From Pseudobdellovibrionaceae bacterium (GTDB taxonomy: Bacteria > Bdellovibrionota > UBA1018 > UBA6935), in assembly GCA_002722705.1 (NCBI GenBank), contig PBMP01000079.1:1-64000 (forward strand): DNA of 64,000 nt. The letters are read 5' to 3'. A program made the translations under genes and the position numbers. Positions 45,532 to 54,280 of the stretch are shown in pieces. Numbering within the stretch: the stretch's first letter is position 1; each line of letters opens with the position of its first letter. The notes below the pieces were generated by a model that saw only the letters and a program-made list of their open reading frames with translations, did no database searches and was not told the origin of the DNA.

Positions 45532-46803
45532 TCAAAAAATCTGTCTCAATACTTTAGGTAAGTCCATTTCTCTAAAAATTTTCCCTCTAATGTACATATT
45601 TTTAATAATAATTGTTTTACCATTGGCAGTTTTTATAGCGATGCTTTTCAGCGGAACCTGTTTTTCTTCAACACTACCAATAGAGCGTCCTTGTTTATCC
45701 CTATCTTTTTTAATAACGTTCACAGTAACTCTTTCATCAGGAAGAGCGACTACTTTCCCTACTCCCACACGGGTCACAACTAAATCATTTGGCTTTAGCT
45801 TATGGTCGCAATCGGTGCAGTTATAACGTGAATCATACCACAATCTTTGACCTGAATTTATATTCAGTTCTTTCGAACCTTTGACCAAAGAAGTGGTCCC
45901 TAAAGTATTAAAATTAGTTTGATATATGCCTCCAAAGAAGGCTAACAGTAAAACTAAGTAAGCTGGAAAAAATTTTTTATAGATTTTTGACTCATACTCA
46001 ATGTCTCTGCTCTTATCATCAATATCTTCTTTCATTCTATTTATTGCATGCTTGTCGATAATTGTATTGATTATCAAAGCAAAAACTGTCCAGAGCACAC
46101 ACATATAAATAAGAGTCCACTCTCCAATTTTCATAAAGTATAGAAAAGGACTTTGTATTATAAATTGACCGCTTTGCTTCAAATAAAGCATTGCAAAAAA
46201 CACTACAGGTAAAAGCACAAAATGAGAAAATGTAATCAAACGATATTTTTTTCCAAACATATCATAGAGCCGACCCATAACATGATCTGATAAAATGAGA
46301 TGCTTTCTTAGTTTCAAGTATTTCTCTTCTTCCATTAGGCTTGGATTATACTTAACGACAGCATCTAAAATGTAATCAGCTCTTTCTAGTACAATGGTAA
46401 AACGATACTTTTTCTTGTTTTTTAAAACGAGTTTAAACCAGCCACCGAAATTTTTATTTACCGCAGCTTTAAACTCCACAACCTCATCAAAAGGAATGGT
46501 AATCTCTTTCTTTCCCCGTCTGATAAAAACTCTATCCTCATAAACTTGTATTTTACTGATTGCCAGAGGTCTTAATAACAATAAATATTCCAGGTAAATT
46601 ATGAACCACGCAATTCCAATAGCTATGACTCCAGCAGCAGCCTTGCTATCTTGTTTGGTAAAAAAATAGACGATCGAGATTCCAAAAATGAATAATAGAA
46701 AATAGGAAAAATACTTTACACAAGCAGCAAATATCTTTACTTGCTTTCTGTACTCCAAAATCCTTGGAGGAGGGTTAGTTTTTCCGCGACTTTTTATATC
46801 CAT
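45532..46803 (-). CDS. Multi-pass membrane protein with PH-like and possible signal-peptidase-like domain
   Basis: 423 residues. Membrane helices at about 27-48, 55-78, 195-212, 222-248 and 283-300. Between the second and third, residues about 82-145 look like a bacterial PH domain (IQVYEDRVFIRRGKKEITIPFDEV). The C-terminal part has two CxxC-spaced Cys (NCTDCDH), then KPNDLVVTR, VGKVVALPDERVTV and NMYIRGKI, which resemble the strands of S26 signal peptidases, but the catalytic Ser-Met is not evident. AGGAG lies five bases before the ATG. It borders a gene remnant and a 384-base non-coding stretch, hinting at acquired DNA. Confidence 0.5.
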   Translation of the reverse strand: MDIKSRGKTNPPPRILEYRKQVKIFAACVKYFSYFLLFIFGISIVYFFTKQDSKAAAGVIAIGIAWFIIYLEYLLLLRPLAISKIQVYEDRVFIRRGKKEITIPFDEVVEFKAAVNKNFGGWFKLVLKNKKKYRFTIVLERADYILDAVVKYNPSLMEEEKYLKLRKHLILSDHVMGRLYDMFGKKYRLITFSHFVLLPVVFFAMLYLKQSGQFIIQSPFLYFMKIGEWTLIYMCVLWTVFALIINTIIDKHAINRMKEDIDDKSRDIEYESKIYKKFFPAYLVLLLAFFGGIYQTNFNTLGTTSLVKGSKELNINSGQRLWYDSRYNCTDCDHKLKPNDLVVTRVGVGKVVALPDERVTVNVIKKDRDKQGRSIGSVEEKQVPLKSIAIKTANGKTIIIKNMYIRGKIFREMDLPKVLRQIF

Positions 46804-46932
46804 AATGACTCCTGAATATTTAGCACCAGTACAGTATGCTTATCGTCAGGTAAAGCCAAATACTTGATTATTTTAATTTAATTGTAAACATGAGGTATAA
46901 CTTATTGAAAATACCTATTAATTAAATAGAGT

Positions 46933-46957
46933 CCCGGGCAAATCTTCGGGTTTTTTT
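46933..46957 (+). terminator. Terminator-like hairpin with T-run
   Basis: CCCG (46933-46936) and CGGG (46947-46950) pair, followed by seven Ts (46951-46957) on the plus strand. No plus-strand gene ends just before it, so it may be an attenuator in a long thrS leader or a leftover of lost DNA. Confidence 0.45.
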
Positions 46958-47078
46958 GTGGACAAAGACTCCGCACCTACAGTTCTAAAACCGTCCAAAT
47001 GCTCCTAGCCGGCCATTCGAAATTTCTGTAATTTTTGCAACCACATGAAGGGGCTATGTTCATGAACCAGGAGACATC

Positions 47079-47108
47079 ATGACTGCCCCAAGCGACACAG
47101 TGTTTTAG
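47079..47108 (+). CDS. Nine-codon frame MTAPSDTVF in the thrS leader
   Basis: AGGAG is placed seven bases before ATG; the frame ends in TAG, 79 bases before thrS. Two of the nine codons are Thr. It may be a leader peptide or chance. Confidence 0.25.
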   Translation: MTAPSDTVF

Positions 47109-47162
47109 TTTATTTTAAGTACTCTCCTTCATTAAAAGCCAAAATCCCCTCCCTTATCTGTA

Positions 47163-47180
47163 CACTTCGTGTTAAGTGTC
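47163..47180 (+). promoter_or_regulatory. Hairpin directly upstream of thrS with a Thr-anticodon-like loop
   Basis: ACACTT and AAGTGT pair around the loop CGTGTT, ending seven bases before the ATG at 47188. The loop contains CGT and TGT, the anticodons CGU and UGU of threonine tRNAs. In E. coli, ThrRS represses its own mRNA by binding a tRNA-like operator with an anticodon-like loop at the same kind of position. Similarity here is suggestive only. Confidence 0.35.
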
Positions 47181-47187
47181 TGGGATT

Positions 47188-48960
47188 ATGAGTAAAAGCG
47201 TTGATGATTTTAAAGAACCTGAAATGAATAGCCCCGTTGAAGTCATGAGACACTCTTGTGCTCACGTCATGGCTCATGCCATTCAGAAGCTTTGGCCAGA
47301 GGCTCAGTTTGGTATTGGTCCTACCATTGAAGATGGATTCTATTATGACGTAGACTTAGATTACCAACTTCAAAAAGAAGATCTTTCTAAAATTGAAAAA
47401 CAAATGAAAAAACTCATAGGTGCCAATGCTCTTTTTGAAAGAAAAGAGCATACCATTGAAGAAGCCATCGAATTTTTCAAAGAGAAAAAACAAAATTACA
47501 AAGTCGAAATTATCGAAAATCTCAGAGACCAACTGGGTCAAACTCACGTTTCTACTTACGGCGAAGGCGATTTTGTAGACCTCTGCAGAGGTCCTCACGT
47601 CGAAAGCACCTCAAAAATAAAAGCGTTCAAACTCATGTCAGTCGCTGGAGCCTATTGGCGAGGAGACGAAAAAAATAAGATGCTTCAAAGAATTTATGGG
47701 GTTGCTTTTGAAACTCAAGAGGAACTCAAAGAACATCTCCATCTCCTCGAAGAAGCAAAAAAAAGAGACCATCGAAAACTTGGAAAGGAACTTGATTTAT
47801 TTTCATTTCACGATGTCGCTCCAGCAAGCCCTTTCTTTCATGCAAAAGGAGCTTTGATTTATCGACTTTTACAAAATTACGTCAGAGAGCTTTACAAAAC
47901 TTACGATTATCAAGAAGTCATCACACCTCAAGTGATGGATGTACAGCTGTGGCATACCAGTGGACACTACGAAAACTACAAAGAAAATATGTATTTCACT
48001 GAAATTGATGATCGAGAATATGCAATGAAACCGATGAACTGTCCTGCTCACACACTCATCTACTCGACTCAAAAGAGATCTTATCGGGACCTCCCATTAA
48101 GAATTGCTGACTTTGGAAGACTTCATCGCTATGAAAAATCAGGAGTCACTGCGGGAATCACTCGTTGCCGAACTTTTTGCCAAGATGATGCCCATATTTT
48201 CTGTACTCCCGACCAAATAGAATCCGAAATCAAAAATACCGTAAAAATGATTTTGGATACTTATGAAACATTTGGTTTTGATGAGGTTAAAATCTTTTTA
48301 TCGACTCGTCCTGAGAAAAAAGTAGGCTCTGATGAGTTATGGGATAAAGCTGAAAATGCATTAAAAAATGTTCTTGATAGCTTGGATCATCCTTATGAAA
48401 TTAATCCAGGAGACGGTGCATTTTATGGACCTAAAATTGACTTCAATGTAAGAGATGCTCTCAAAAGGAATCATCAACTAGGAACCATTCAATTAGACTT
48501 TACGCTCCCTGATCGATTTGACTTAAAATATACAGGAAACGACAACGAATCTCATCAACCGGTCATGGTCCATCGCGCGGTTCTAGGATCTTTGGAGAGG
48601 TTTTTTGGGATCTTAATTGAGCATACGGGTGGCGCATTTCCATTCTGGCTCAGTCCTGTTCAAGCAAGAATCATTGCCATTAATGACGCTCACGCTAAAT
48701 ACTGCCACGAATTCAAATCAACTCTAGAAAAACAAGGACTTCGAGTTGAGGTCGATGATCGAAATGAATCCATGGGATTGAAGACCAGAGAAGCTCAAAA
48801 ATCGAAAATCCCATTTTCTTTGATTGCAGGTGATCGAGAACTTGAAAAAGGTGCCTTTGCTGTACGAAAATATGGAGAGAGAGAATCAGAGGTGCTCTCT
48901 CAGGATGAAATCATCCAACTTTTTCAAGAACTCATACAGAAAGGCTCACCTCGCTCTTAG
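47188..48960 (+). CDS. thrS: Threonyl-tRNA synthetase lacking the TGS domain
   Basis: 590 residues from ATG 47188 (GTG 47176 possible). E. coli ThrRS has about 642. Here the protein begins almost at once with the N2 editing domain (VMRHSCAHVMAHAIQKLWP, about 17-35; the HxxxH zinc-like editing site), so the N-terminal TGS domain is missing. Editing continues to DLCRGPHVEST. Class II core: motif 2 RLHRYEKSGVTAGITRCRTFCQDDAHIFC (usually RVRGFTQDDAH), zinc ligands in MNCPAH and VHRAVLGSLERFFG, then a C-terminal anticodon-binding domain (about 490-585). No infC follows. Confidence 0.95.
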   Translation: MSKSVDDFKEPEMNSPVEVMRHSCAHVMAHAIQKLWPEAQFGIGPTIEDGFYYDVDLDYQLQKEDLSKIEKQMKKLIGANALFERKEHTIEEAIEFFKEKKQNYKVEIIENLRDQLGQTHVSTYGEGDFVDLCRGPHVESTSKIKAFKLMSVAGAYWRGDEKNKMLQRIYGVAFETQEELKEHLHLLEEAKKRDHRKLGKELDLFSFHDVAPASPFFHAKGALIYRLLQNYVRELYKTYDYQEVITPQVMDVQLWHTSGHYENYKENMYFTEIDDREYAMKPMNCPAHTLIYSTQKRSYRDLPLRIADFGRLHRYEKSGVTAGITRCRTFCQDDAHIFCTPDQIESEIKNTVKMILDTYETFGFDEVKIFLSTRPEKKVGSDELWDKAENALKNVLDSLDHPYEINPGDGAFYGPKIDFNVRDALKRNHQLGTIQLDFTLPDRFDLKYTGNDNESHQPVMVHRAVLGSLERFFGILIEHTGGAFPFWLSPVQARIIAINDAHAKYCHEFKSTLEKQGLRVEVDDRNESMGLKTREAQKSKIPFSLIAGDRELEKGAFAVRKYGERESEVLSQDEIIQLFQELIQKGSPRS

Positions 48961-48963
48961 TCT

Positions 48964-50391
48964 ATGAATACACCTGCAAAAAATTCTGATCGTGCGATCT
49001 TTGACGTTCTGTACGGATTTATTCCGATCACAGAATGGGAAGAAAAAATTATCAACTCTCCATTTTACCAAAGGCTTCGCTGGATCCGACAACTTGGGTT
49101 TTCAACATACATTTTTCCGGGAGCAGAACACAATCGGTTCTCTCATGCGATCGGTGTCATGCACTCAATGGGACAAATGATCAACGCACTTGGAATAGGA
49201 GTTTCTTATCAAGAACTTCATGATCCAAAATCAACTTCAGAAAAGGCGCTTTTGCATAAAAGTTTAAGAATTGCAGCCCTTCTCCATGACGTAGGAACCT
49301 TTCCATTTAGTCATGCTGTTGAGTACGCATACCTTCGTCACGGAAATGATGGGAGAGCTAACCGAGACAAACAAAAAAAACTTCCCAATAGCCACGAACA
49401 CTTAGGCTCCTTCATTATCAAAAATACCCTTTATGAAGGGGGGATTACTCAAATTTTGAGTGATTATGGTTTAGATGTTCAACTCATTTCTGACATTATT
49501 AAAGGCGAGTCTCCTTACCTTATTGCGAATCAACTCATGCACTCCGACCTCGATGCAGACCGTATGGATTACTTAATGAGAGATTCTCATTATACGGGGA
49601 TCAAATATGGTCAGTTTGACAGAGAATTTGTATTGTCAAACTTAGTCACCTACGAAGCCGGACATCAAATTGGATATGGAGTAAAAGAAAGCGCAACCAC
49701 CGCGGTCGAAGATTTTTTAATTTCTAGATACAGCTGGTACAGTCAGGTGATTCGAAACCCTGGTTCTGCAAAATTTGATGTAATGGCTACAGCGATTACT
49801 GAGTCCTTTTTAGATCAAAATCTATTTTATCAATTTCATGATTTATTAGAGATGGTTGAGAAAAAAGACGAACGTTTTTTTGGGTGGAATGACATTTATT
49901 TTATGAGCCGTTCTCAACAAATTCGCCTTGAGAAACTTTCTCGTGACGAACAAGCAAATGAACTCACAGAAATGCTGATCTACCGAATCCCACCAAAGAC
50001 CTTAAAACATGAAGATTTTGAACCACAAATTTTAAGATCGGAAACTGAAAAAACAAAACTCGTTCACAAAATAGAGAAAACCGTAGAAAACTTTAAGAAA
50101 GTTTTAGAAAAAAAAGGGGATGGGTCCGAATGGATTCTTGTCGATATTCCTGAAAAAGATGTGATTTTCACAAAAGGATATGATGAAGTCATTAGAAACG
50201 AGAAAAAACAAAATCTCTATCAAACAAGAGATCCAATTAAAATCGTTTCAAAAGAAGGAAATCCATCCCTCCTCGTGGAACGATCAAATAGTATCATTAG
50301 TCATATTTCTCAGTTTGTGAACTTTATCCCAGCAGTTTATGCAAATGACTCTGCTCATGCACTCTTAAAAAAAGAAGGATTAATTCAATAA
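48964..50391 (+). CDS. HD-domain phosphohydrolase (dGTPase/SAMHD1-like, COG1078)
   Basis: 475 residues. Metal and phosphate site residues: RLRWIRQLGFSTYIFPGAEHNRFSHAIGV (about 38-66; first His in HNRFSHA), LLHDVGTFPFSHAVE (HD pair, about 104-118), a His in SHEHLGSF and DLDADRMDYLMRDS (about 195-208). This is the layout of HD hydrolases related to dNTP triphosphohydrolases. Residues 330-475 form a Lys/Glu-rich helical tail. The natural substrate is not certain. Three bases after thrS, probably same transcript; 12-bp tail overlap with the metzincin gene. Confidence 0.85.
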   Translation: MNTPAKNSDRAIFDVLYGFIPITEWEEKIINSPFYQRLRWIRQLGFSTYIFPGAEHNRFSHAIGVMHSMGQMINALGIGVSYQELHDPKSTSEKALLHKSLRIAALLHDVGTFPFSHAVEYAYLRHGNDGRANRDKQKKLPNSHEHLGSFIIKNTLYEGGITQILSDYGLDVQLISDIIKGESPYLIANQLMHSDLDADRMDYLMRDSHYTGIKYGQFDREFVLSNLVTYEAGHQIGYGVKESATTAVEDFLISRYSWYSQVIRNPGSAKFDVMATAITESFLDQNLFYQFHDLLEMVEKKDERFFGWNDIYFMSRSQQIRLEKLSRDEQANELTEMLIYRIPPKTLKHEDFEPQILRSETEKTKLVHKIEKTVENFKKVLEKKGDGSEWILVDIPEKDVIFTKGYDEVIRNEKKQNLYQTRDPIKIVSKEGNPSLLVERSNSIISHISQFVNFIPAVYANDSAHALLKKEGLIQ

Positions 50392-51177
50392 ATCACTGTA
50401 GAGACAATTTGCTCTTCCTTGATCATTTGAATTCAAACTTCTTCTAGGAATCCCTGTGTTTCCACTAAACTGAACCGCTGGAAACATCACTGCTGAAAGA
50501 TAATTGACATCAAGTCCAGTACTACATTTAGGTACCCCTGAACTCGCCGTTCCTTCACAGCTATGATTGACTCCAATAAGATGTCCAAACTCATGAACAA
50601 AAATACTTTCTAGATCAGGAACCCTTCCTGCGTAAAAAAAGTTTTTATAATTGATTTCAATCACTGCATTATAAAAAGTATCCAAAGGAGAGGCTGCAGA
50701 AGGACAATAAGTCGTCAAAGCAATCACTTCACTATCATAAGGCCAACTATTGGCTGTATCGCCAAGACCTTCTGCATTGGAAGCTGCATATTTATAAATG
50801 GGAACCGCTCCCCCTTGAGTCGAAAGATTACTTGCACAAGAAAAGTCCGCTGCATTTACACTCGTAGTATTGACTCCTCCACTTCCCGTATTCAAAAGTT
50901 GAAGGTTATTCACTGACTGGTAAAAATCATTCCACGTGCTTGCAGCTGCCACAAGCGCTGCGGCTTCTTCATTATTAAAATGGCCTGTTCGAAAAGCAAC
51001 TGAGATGGGAGGGGCTGGGTTATTCAACCATCTTCCTTCTAAAGTTCCAGACTGATCTGAGGGAAGGACACACTCCTTCTCATAACTTTCACCGGTCGTA
51101 GGTTTTGCGCAAGCAGCAACCATCCCGCCAAGAGCAAGAGTCATGATCATTGTGCGAATCGTACTTTTTTTCCCCAT
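50380..51177 (-). CDS. Matrixin-type zinc metalloprotease lipoprotein
   Basis: 265 residues. The signal peptide ends in lipobox MVAAC (Cys 23). The metzincin zinc motif HEFGHLIGVNH (about 206-216) fits HExxHxxGxxH, and the Met-turn is found in SAVMFPAV (about 243). Upstream, the domain begins with PPISVAF and STWNDF, as in matrixins. No propeptide cysteine switch was recognised. Expected on the outer membrane, acting on proteins outside the cell or of prey (inference). First of the proteases of this region; convergent with the HD gene. Confidence 0.85.
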   Translation of the reverse strand: MGKKSTIRTMIMTLALGGMVAACAKPTTGESYEKECVLPSDQSGTLEGRWLNNPAPPISVAFRTGHFNNEEAAALVAAASTWNDFYQSVNNLQLLNTGSGGVNTTSVNAADFSCASNLSTQGGAVPIYKYAASNAEGLGDTANSWPYDSEVIALTTYCPSAASPLDTFYNAVIEINYKNFFYAGRVPDLESIFVHEFGHLIGVNHSCEGTASSGVPKCSTGLDVNYLSAVMFPAVQFSGNTGIPRRSLNSNDQGRANCLYSDLLN

Positions 51178-51339
51178 GAAACCCCAATTACTATATCTAT
51201 TAAGTATACTACTTTTCGGATTTTAAAGATACTTGCTAAAGTTGATAAATAATTAAATAAAATCAATGGGTTAAAATCCAATTTTTCACAGATCCAGACA
51301 TCCAATTGAGTTCGTAACGTAAAATCTCGGTGGTCACAA

Positions 51340-52290
51340 ATGTCACCTGAATTGTCACAAAGTTTTGATTCAGCTAATCATTTATCTTATAACCCCTTAT
51401 CTATGAAGTTCATTGATGTATATCAATATACCGACCCGAGAAAATTCTTGGTAGATACTCTTGAGACTAGACAAGATGCTCAACCTGGATTTTCCTTAAG
51501 AGCATGGTCTAAAGAAATGGAACTCAAGTCTCACTCATTATTGGTGATGCTTCTACATGGAAAAAGACCACTCCGGGTAAAGCATGGCTCCTTTTTAGTC
51601 AAAGGACTCAAGCTCTCCTCACAAGAGAAACTCTACTTTCAAGCACTTCTTCAGTTTCATTCAGCACAAACGCCTGAAGAAAAAACACTTTGCCAAACTT
51701 GGCTACAACAACTAACTCCTACGGGAAAATTCAAATCAAAAGAAATTGATGAGTTTCATGTGATCTCTGATTGGCTCTATACTTTTCTTCTTGCAGCCAC
51801 TCGCTTAAAAAATCAAAAATTTGATCCTGCTTCTCTTTCGCAAAGACTTGGAAAAAAAGTCTCTCAAATCAAAATCAAAGCTGCTATTGACCGTCTCCTG
51901 GAGATGAACCTTCTTACTAAAAATAATTCAAAATTCATAACCACAGCTCAAAGAGTCACTACAGCTAACGATGTCGCTCATAAAGGAGCAAAAACCTACC
52001 ATCAAAAGGTTTCTGATCTCGCTAAAAAAGCAGTTGAAAGCCAACCTCTTACAGAAAGAGAGTTTCAGTCGTGTAGTTTAGCAATTGATCCAGAAAGAAT
52101 TGATCTCGCTAAAGAAATGATTCGAAAGTTTCGTAATGAGTTTTCAAAAGCAATGAAAAATGAAAACTCAACGGAAGTGTATCAACTTAATCTGCAGTTT
52201 TTTCGGCTCACTGAAGGACCATTTCCAAAGAGTTCCTTCACAGCTTGCGCAGACAATCTCAAAAACCAAAAGGAAAAAAACAATGATTAA
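51340..52290 (+). CDS. TIGR02147 family protein (putative regulator), cassette 1
   Basis: 316 residues; ATG 51403 is a possible later start. TIGR02147 proteins are known mainly from Bdellovibrio and Fibrobacter as paralogous families. Matches: YTDPRKFLVDTLETR (about 30-44), FSLRAWSKEMELKSHSLLVMLLHGKRPL (about 51-78; helix-turn-helix-like), LKLSSQEKLYFQALLQF, a second helical half with SLSQRLGKKVSQIKIKAAIDRLLEMNLL (winged-helix-like, about 167-193) and the closing VYQLNLQFFRLTE. Function unproven, DNA binding likely. The end overlaps the downstream exported protein by 8 bp, a fixed pairing repeated in cassette 2. Confidence 0.82.
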   Translation: MSPELSQSFDSANHLSYNPLSMKFIDVYQYTDPRKFLVDTLETRQDAQPGFSLRAWSKEMELKSHSLLVMLLHGKRPLRVKHGSFLVKGLKLSSQEKLYFQALLQFHSAQTPEEKTLCQTWLQQLTPTGKFKSKEIDEFHVISDWLYTFLLAATRLKNQKFDPASLSQRLGKKVSQIKIKAAIDRLLEMNLLTKNNSKFITTAQRVTTANDVAHKGAKTYHQKVSDLAKKAVESQPLTEREFQSCSLAIDPERIDLAKEMIRKFRNEFSKAMKNENSTEVYQLNLQFFRLTEGPFPKSSFTACADNLKNQKEKNND

Positions 52291-54019
52291 ATGGTTATTT
52301 ATTGTCACGCACGCTCTCGCTCAACCTCCTGTCCCAGGCGTTGAGGATCATGGACCTGGAAATGGTGGTGGGGGATTCGATCACAAATCTTCTTGGGTTT
52401 ATTTGATTGAAATTGAAGACATCAGTATAAAAAAAGAGTTAGAACCTTTTTTTAAAGAAAACCCAAATCAGGTCGTCCAATGTTCAGGAAAATCAAAATA
52501 CATTGAAACTCCTAAAGTTTATCAAAATAAATTTATTTTCAAAAAAAGAAATGGAAAAAAATTAACTCATTTAGATTTATGTACTCGTTTTAGACTAAGG
52601 GACGCATACAACCAGTTTCTCGTTGAGCTTCATAGAAGTACCTTACCCGTTGAACTTGAAGGCAAAAAGTATTCCTCTGTGGGTAAAAAACTCATTGACA
52701 CTTCTTATCATTTAAATCAAAAACCGATTGAAGTCATTTTTCATGTAAGACCTAAAAAAATTGAAATTATTAACTCTCAAAAAAACAAAGAAGTTAAAAT
52801 TAAAGAAAGAAGCTGGTTTGATCATCATTCTGGAATGATTCATTGGAGCAGACAAAAGCCTCTCAAAAGTATTGATCGACTCGTCTCTCGTAATCATCAA
52901 TCGTTCTTCAGACATGAACTTGCTCATGTTCTTGTTTATAGAGCACTAGGAAAACAATATCCTCATAAAATAACACATTGGCATGATTTTACCGACTCTA
53001 ACGATATCAATGTTTCAGAAACTTCTATTTTTGATCTAAAAACTTCTGAAGAAGCGGCTTTTGTAGAAGGATTTGCTTTTGCAATGGAGGCCGGAACATG
53101 GATTGACCATCCTTATCTTGAATTAAATTTTAAAATCCTTAATGACTCTGACGGATGCTACGCAATTCAAGCTAAGGACTTCCCTGACGGCCGCCCTCCT
53201 CTCCAGAGTGAAGGATACCTAGGATCTGTCCTCACTGAAATCCAGTACACAGAAACTCTCAAATACGAAAAGTACGATTACCCGAAAATTCAAATTGTTC
53301 CCGATATTCAAGTTACTCACCAATTGATTGAAGCCATGTCGAGCGGATCTAAAAACATTATCGAACTACTACAAAAATTCGATGCAATTAGTGAGAGAAA
53401 TATGGGCCTTGGATTTCTCAGAGAATATTTCTGGGAAGACTATCGGAAGGGACATTCTATATCCAGCTTTAGAAATACAAATAATCTTTTTTGTATAGAC
53501 ATTGATTCTCAAAATGGGCCCCTTGCTATTCATAAAAGAAAAGCAAGAAAGAGTCTTCTTATGAAAGAAAGAGCTCTGTTTATTTTTCCAAAACTAGAGG
53601 AGGACATAAAAAGAAGATCGAAAAATTTTGAAGAAGATATAAATAAAATCGAAAATAAATTTGGCAATTTTAATCGATACGTACAAATCATAGAAAATCA
53701 CAAAAAAGAAAATAAACAAACCGAATTTCCATGGGAAGCAACCCAGCAAATCTATGATCAATTGCAAGATCGTTTCAATTTTTCTACATCTTTTGCACAG
53801 ATTAATTCAACTTATGAACATCCAAAAGCAGTCATTAAAAAAATTGAAGGTTATCACAATTCAATGAAAACATTCATTGTTGATTTTAAAAAAGGATCGG
53901 ATACCAAAGTCAAAAAAGTAGAAAAAGCTGAAAAATTCTCAATTCGATCTTATTCATCTCAAATAAGAAATTTATTAGGTTTAATCTATATTGCTCAGAT
54001 CATTGAATCTGGATTTTAA
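52283..54019 (+). CDS. Exported protein with HExxH metallopeptidase-like motif, cassette 1
   Basis: 578 residues from ATG 52283 with AAAAGGA upstream; the frame is open further 5' inside the regulator gene but the signal peptide (MIKWLFIVTHALA) sets the start. The mature N-terminus is Gly-rich (GPGNGGGGFDHKSSW). RHELAHVLVYRALG (about 211-224) has HExxH, followed by HKITHWHDF and, about 35 residues on, EEAAFVEGFAFAME, which could supply the third zinc ligand of a gluzincin. The C-terminal 200 residues are Lys-rich and helical. Family not recognised; protease role is inference. Confidence 0.6.
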   Translation: MIKWLFIVTHALAQPPVPGVEDHGPGNGGGGFDHKSSWVYLIEIEDISIKKELEPFFKENPNQVVQCSGKSKYIETPKVYQNKFIFKKRNGKKLTHLDLCTRFRLRDAYNQFLVELHRSTLPVELEGKKYSSVGKKLIDTSYHLNQKPIEVIFHVRPKKIEIINSQKNKEVKIKERSWFDHHSGMIHWSRQKPLKSIDRLVSRNHQSFFRHELAHVLVYRALGKQYPHKITHWHDFTDSNDINVSETSIFDLKTSEEAAFVEGFAFAMEAGTWIDHPYLELNFKILNDSDGCYAIQAKDFPDGRPPLQSEGYLGSVLTEIQYTETLKYEKYDYPKIQIVPDIQVTHQLIEAMSSGSKNIIELLQKFDAISERNMGLGFLREYFWEDYRKGHSISSFRNTNNLFCIDIDSQNGPLAIHKRKARKSLLMKERALFIFPKLEEDIKRRSKNFEEDINKIENKFGNFNRYVQIIENHKKENKQTEFPWEATQQIYDQLQDRFNFSTSFAQINSTYEHPKAVIKKIEGYHNSMKTFIVDFKKGSDTKVKKVEKAEKFSIRSYSSQIRNLLGLIYIAQIIESGF

Positions 54020-54028
54020 TCCAAATAA

Positions 54029-54066
54029 AAAGAGCGGATGTAAATCATCCGCTCTTTCATTTTTAT
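54029..54066 (+). terminator. Intrinsic terminator after cassette 1
   Basis: AAAGAGCGGATG and CATCCGCTCTTT form a perfect 12-bp stem with loop TAAAT, followed by CATTTTTATT. The strongest terminator in the window, ten bases after the stop. It separates the two cassettes transcriptionally. Confidence 0.88.
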
Positions 54067-54280
54067 TATCTCTACATAAAAGATTTTTTTCCTGGCAAAG
54101 AGGTGTCTACTCGAAATGAGGGTCACGTACATTGGACAATTATACTAAATTTAAGCAATGGCGAGATATTGAAATAGTCAAAACTGTCTTCAGTTCGTAG
54201 ACAAAAAAAGATTTGACCAAAATGTAATTGAATTATTTCAAATAGATAAAAAATATTTCGATTTCAAAACAAATAAAGAA

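Larger units (their letters stand above)
46804..47187. other. Intergenic region before thrS
   Basis: About 380 bases between divergent genes. It contains a terminator-like hairpin (46933-46957), a nine-codon frame with a good ribosome site (47079-47108) and a hairpin next to the thrS start (47163-47180), listed apart. The rest (for example 46960-47070) shows no gene or repeat I can support. Confidence 0.5.

Noticed and set aside
52160-52282. Upstream extension of the cassette 1 exported protein
   Set aside because: It would lie wholly inside the regulator gene in another frame and hide the signal peptide.
54067-54280. Promoter around TATACT near 54150
   Set aside because: No acceptable -35 box at 16-18 bases; left unannotated.
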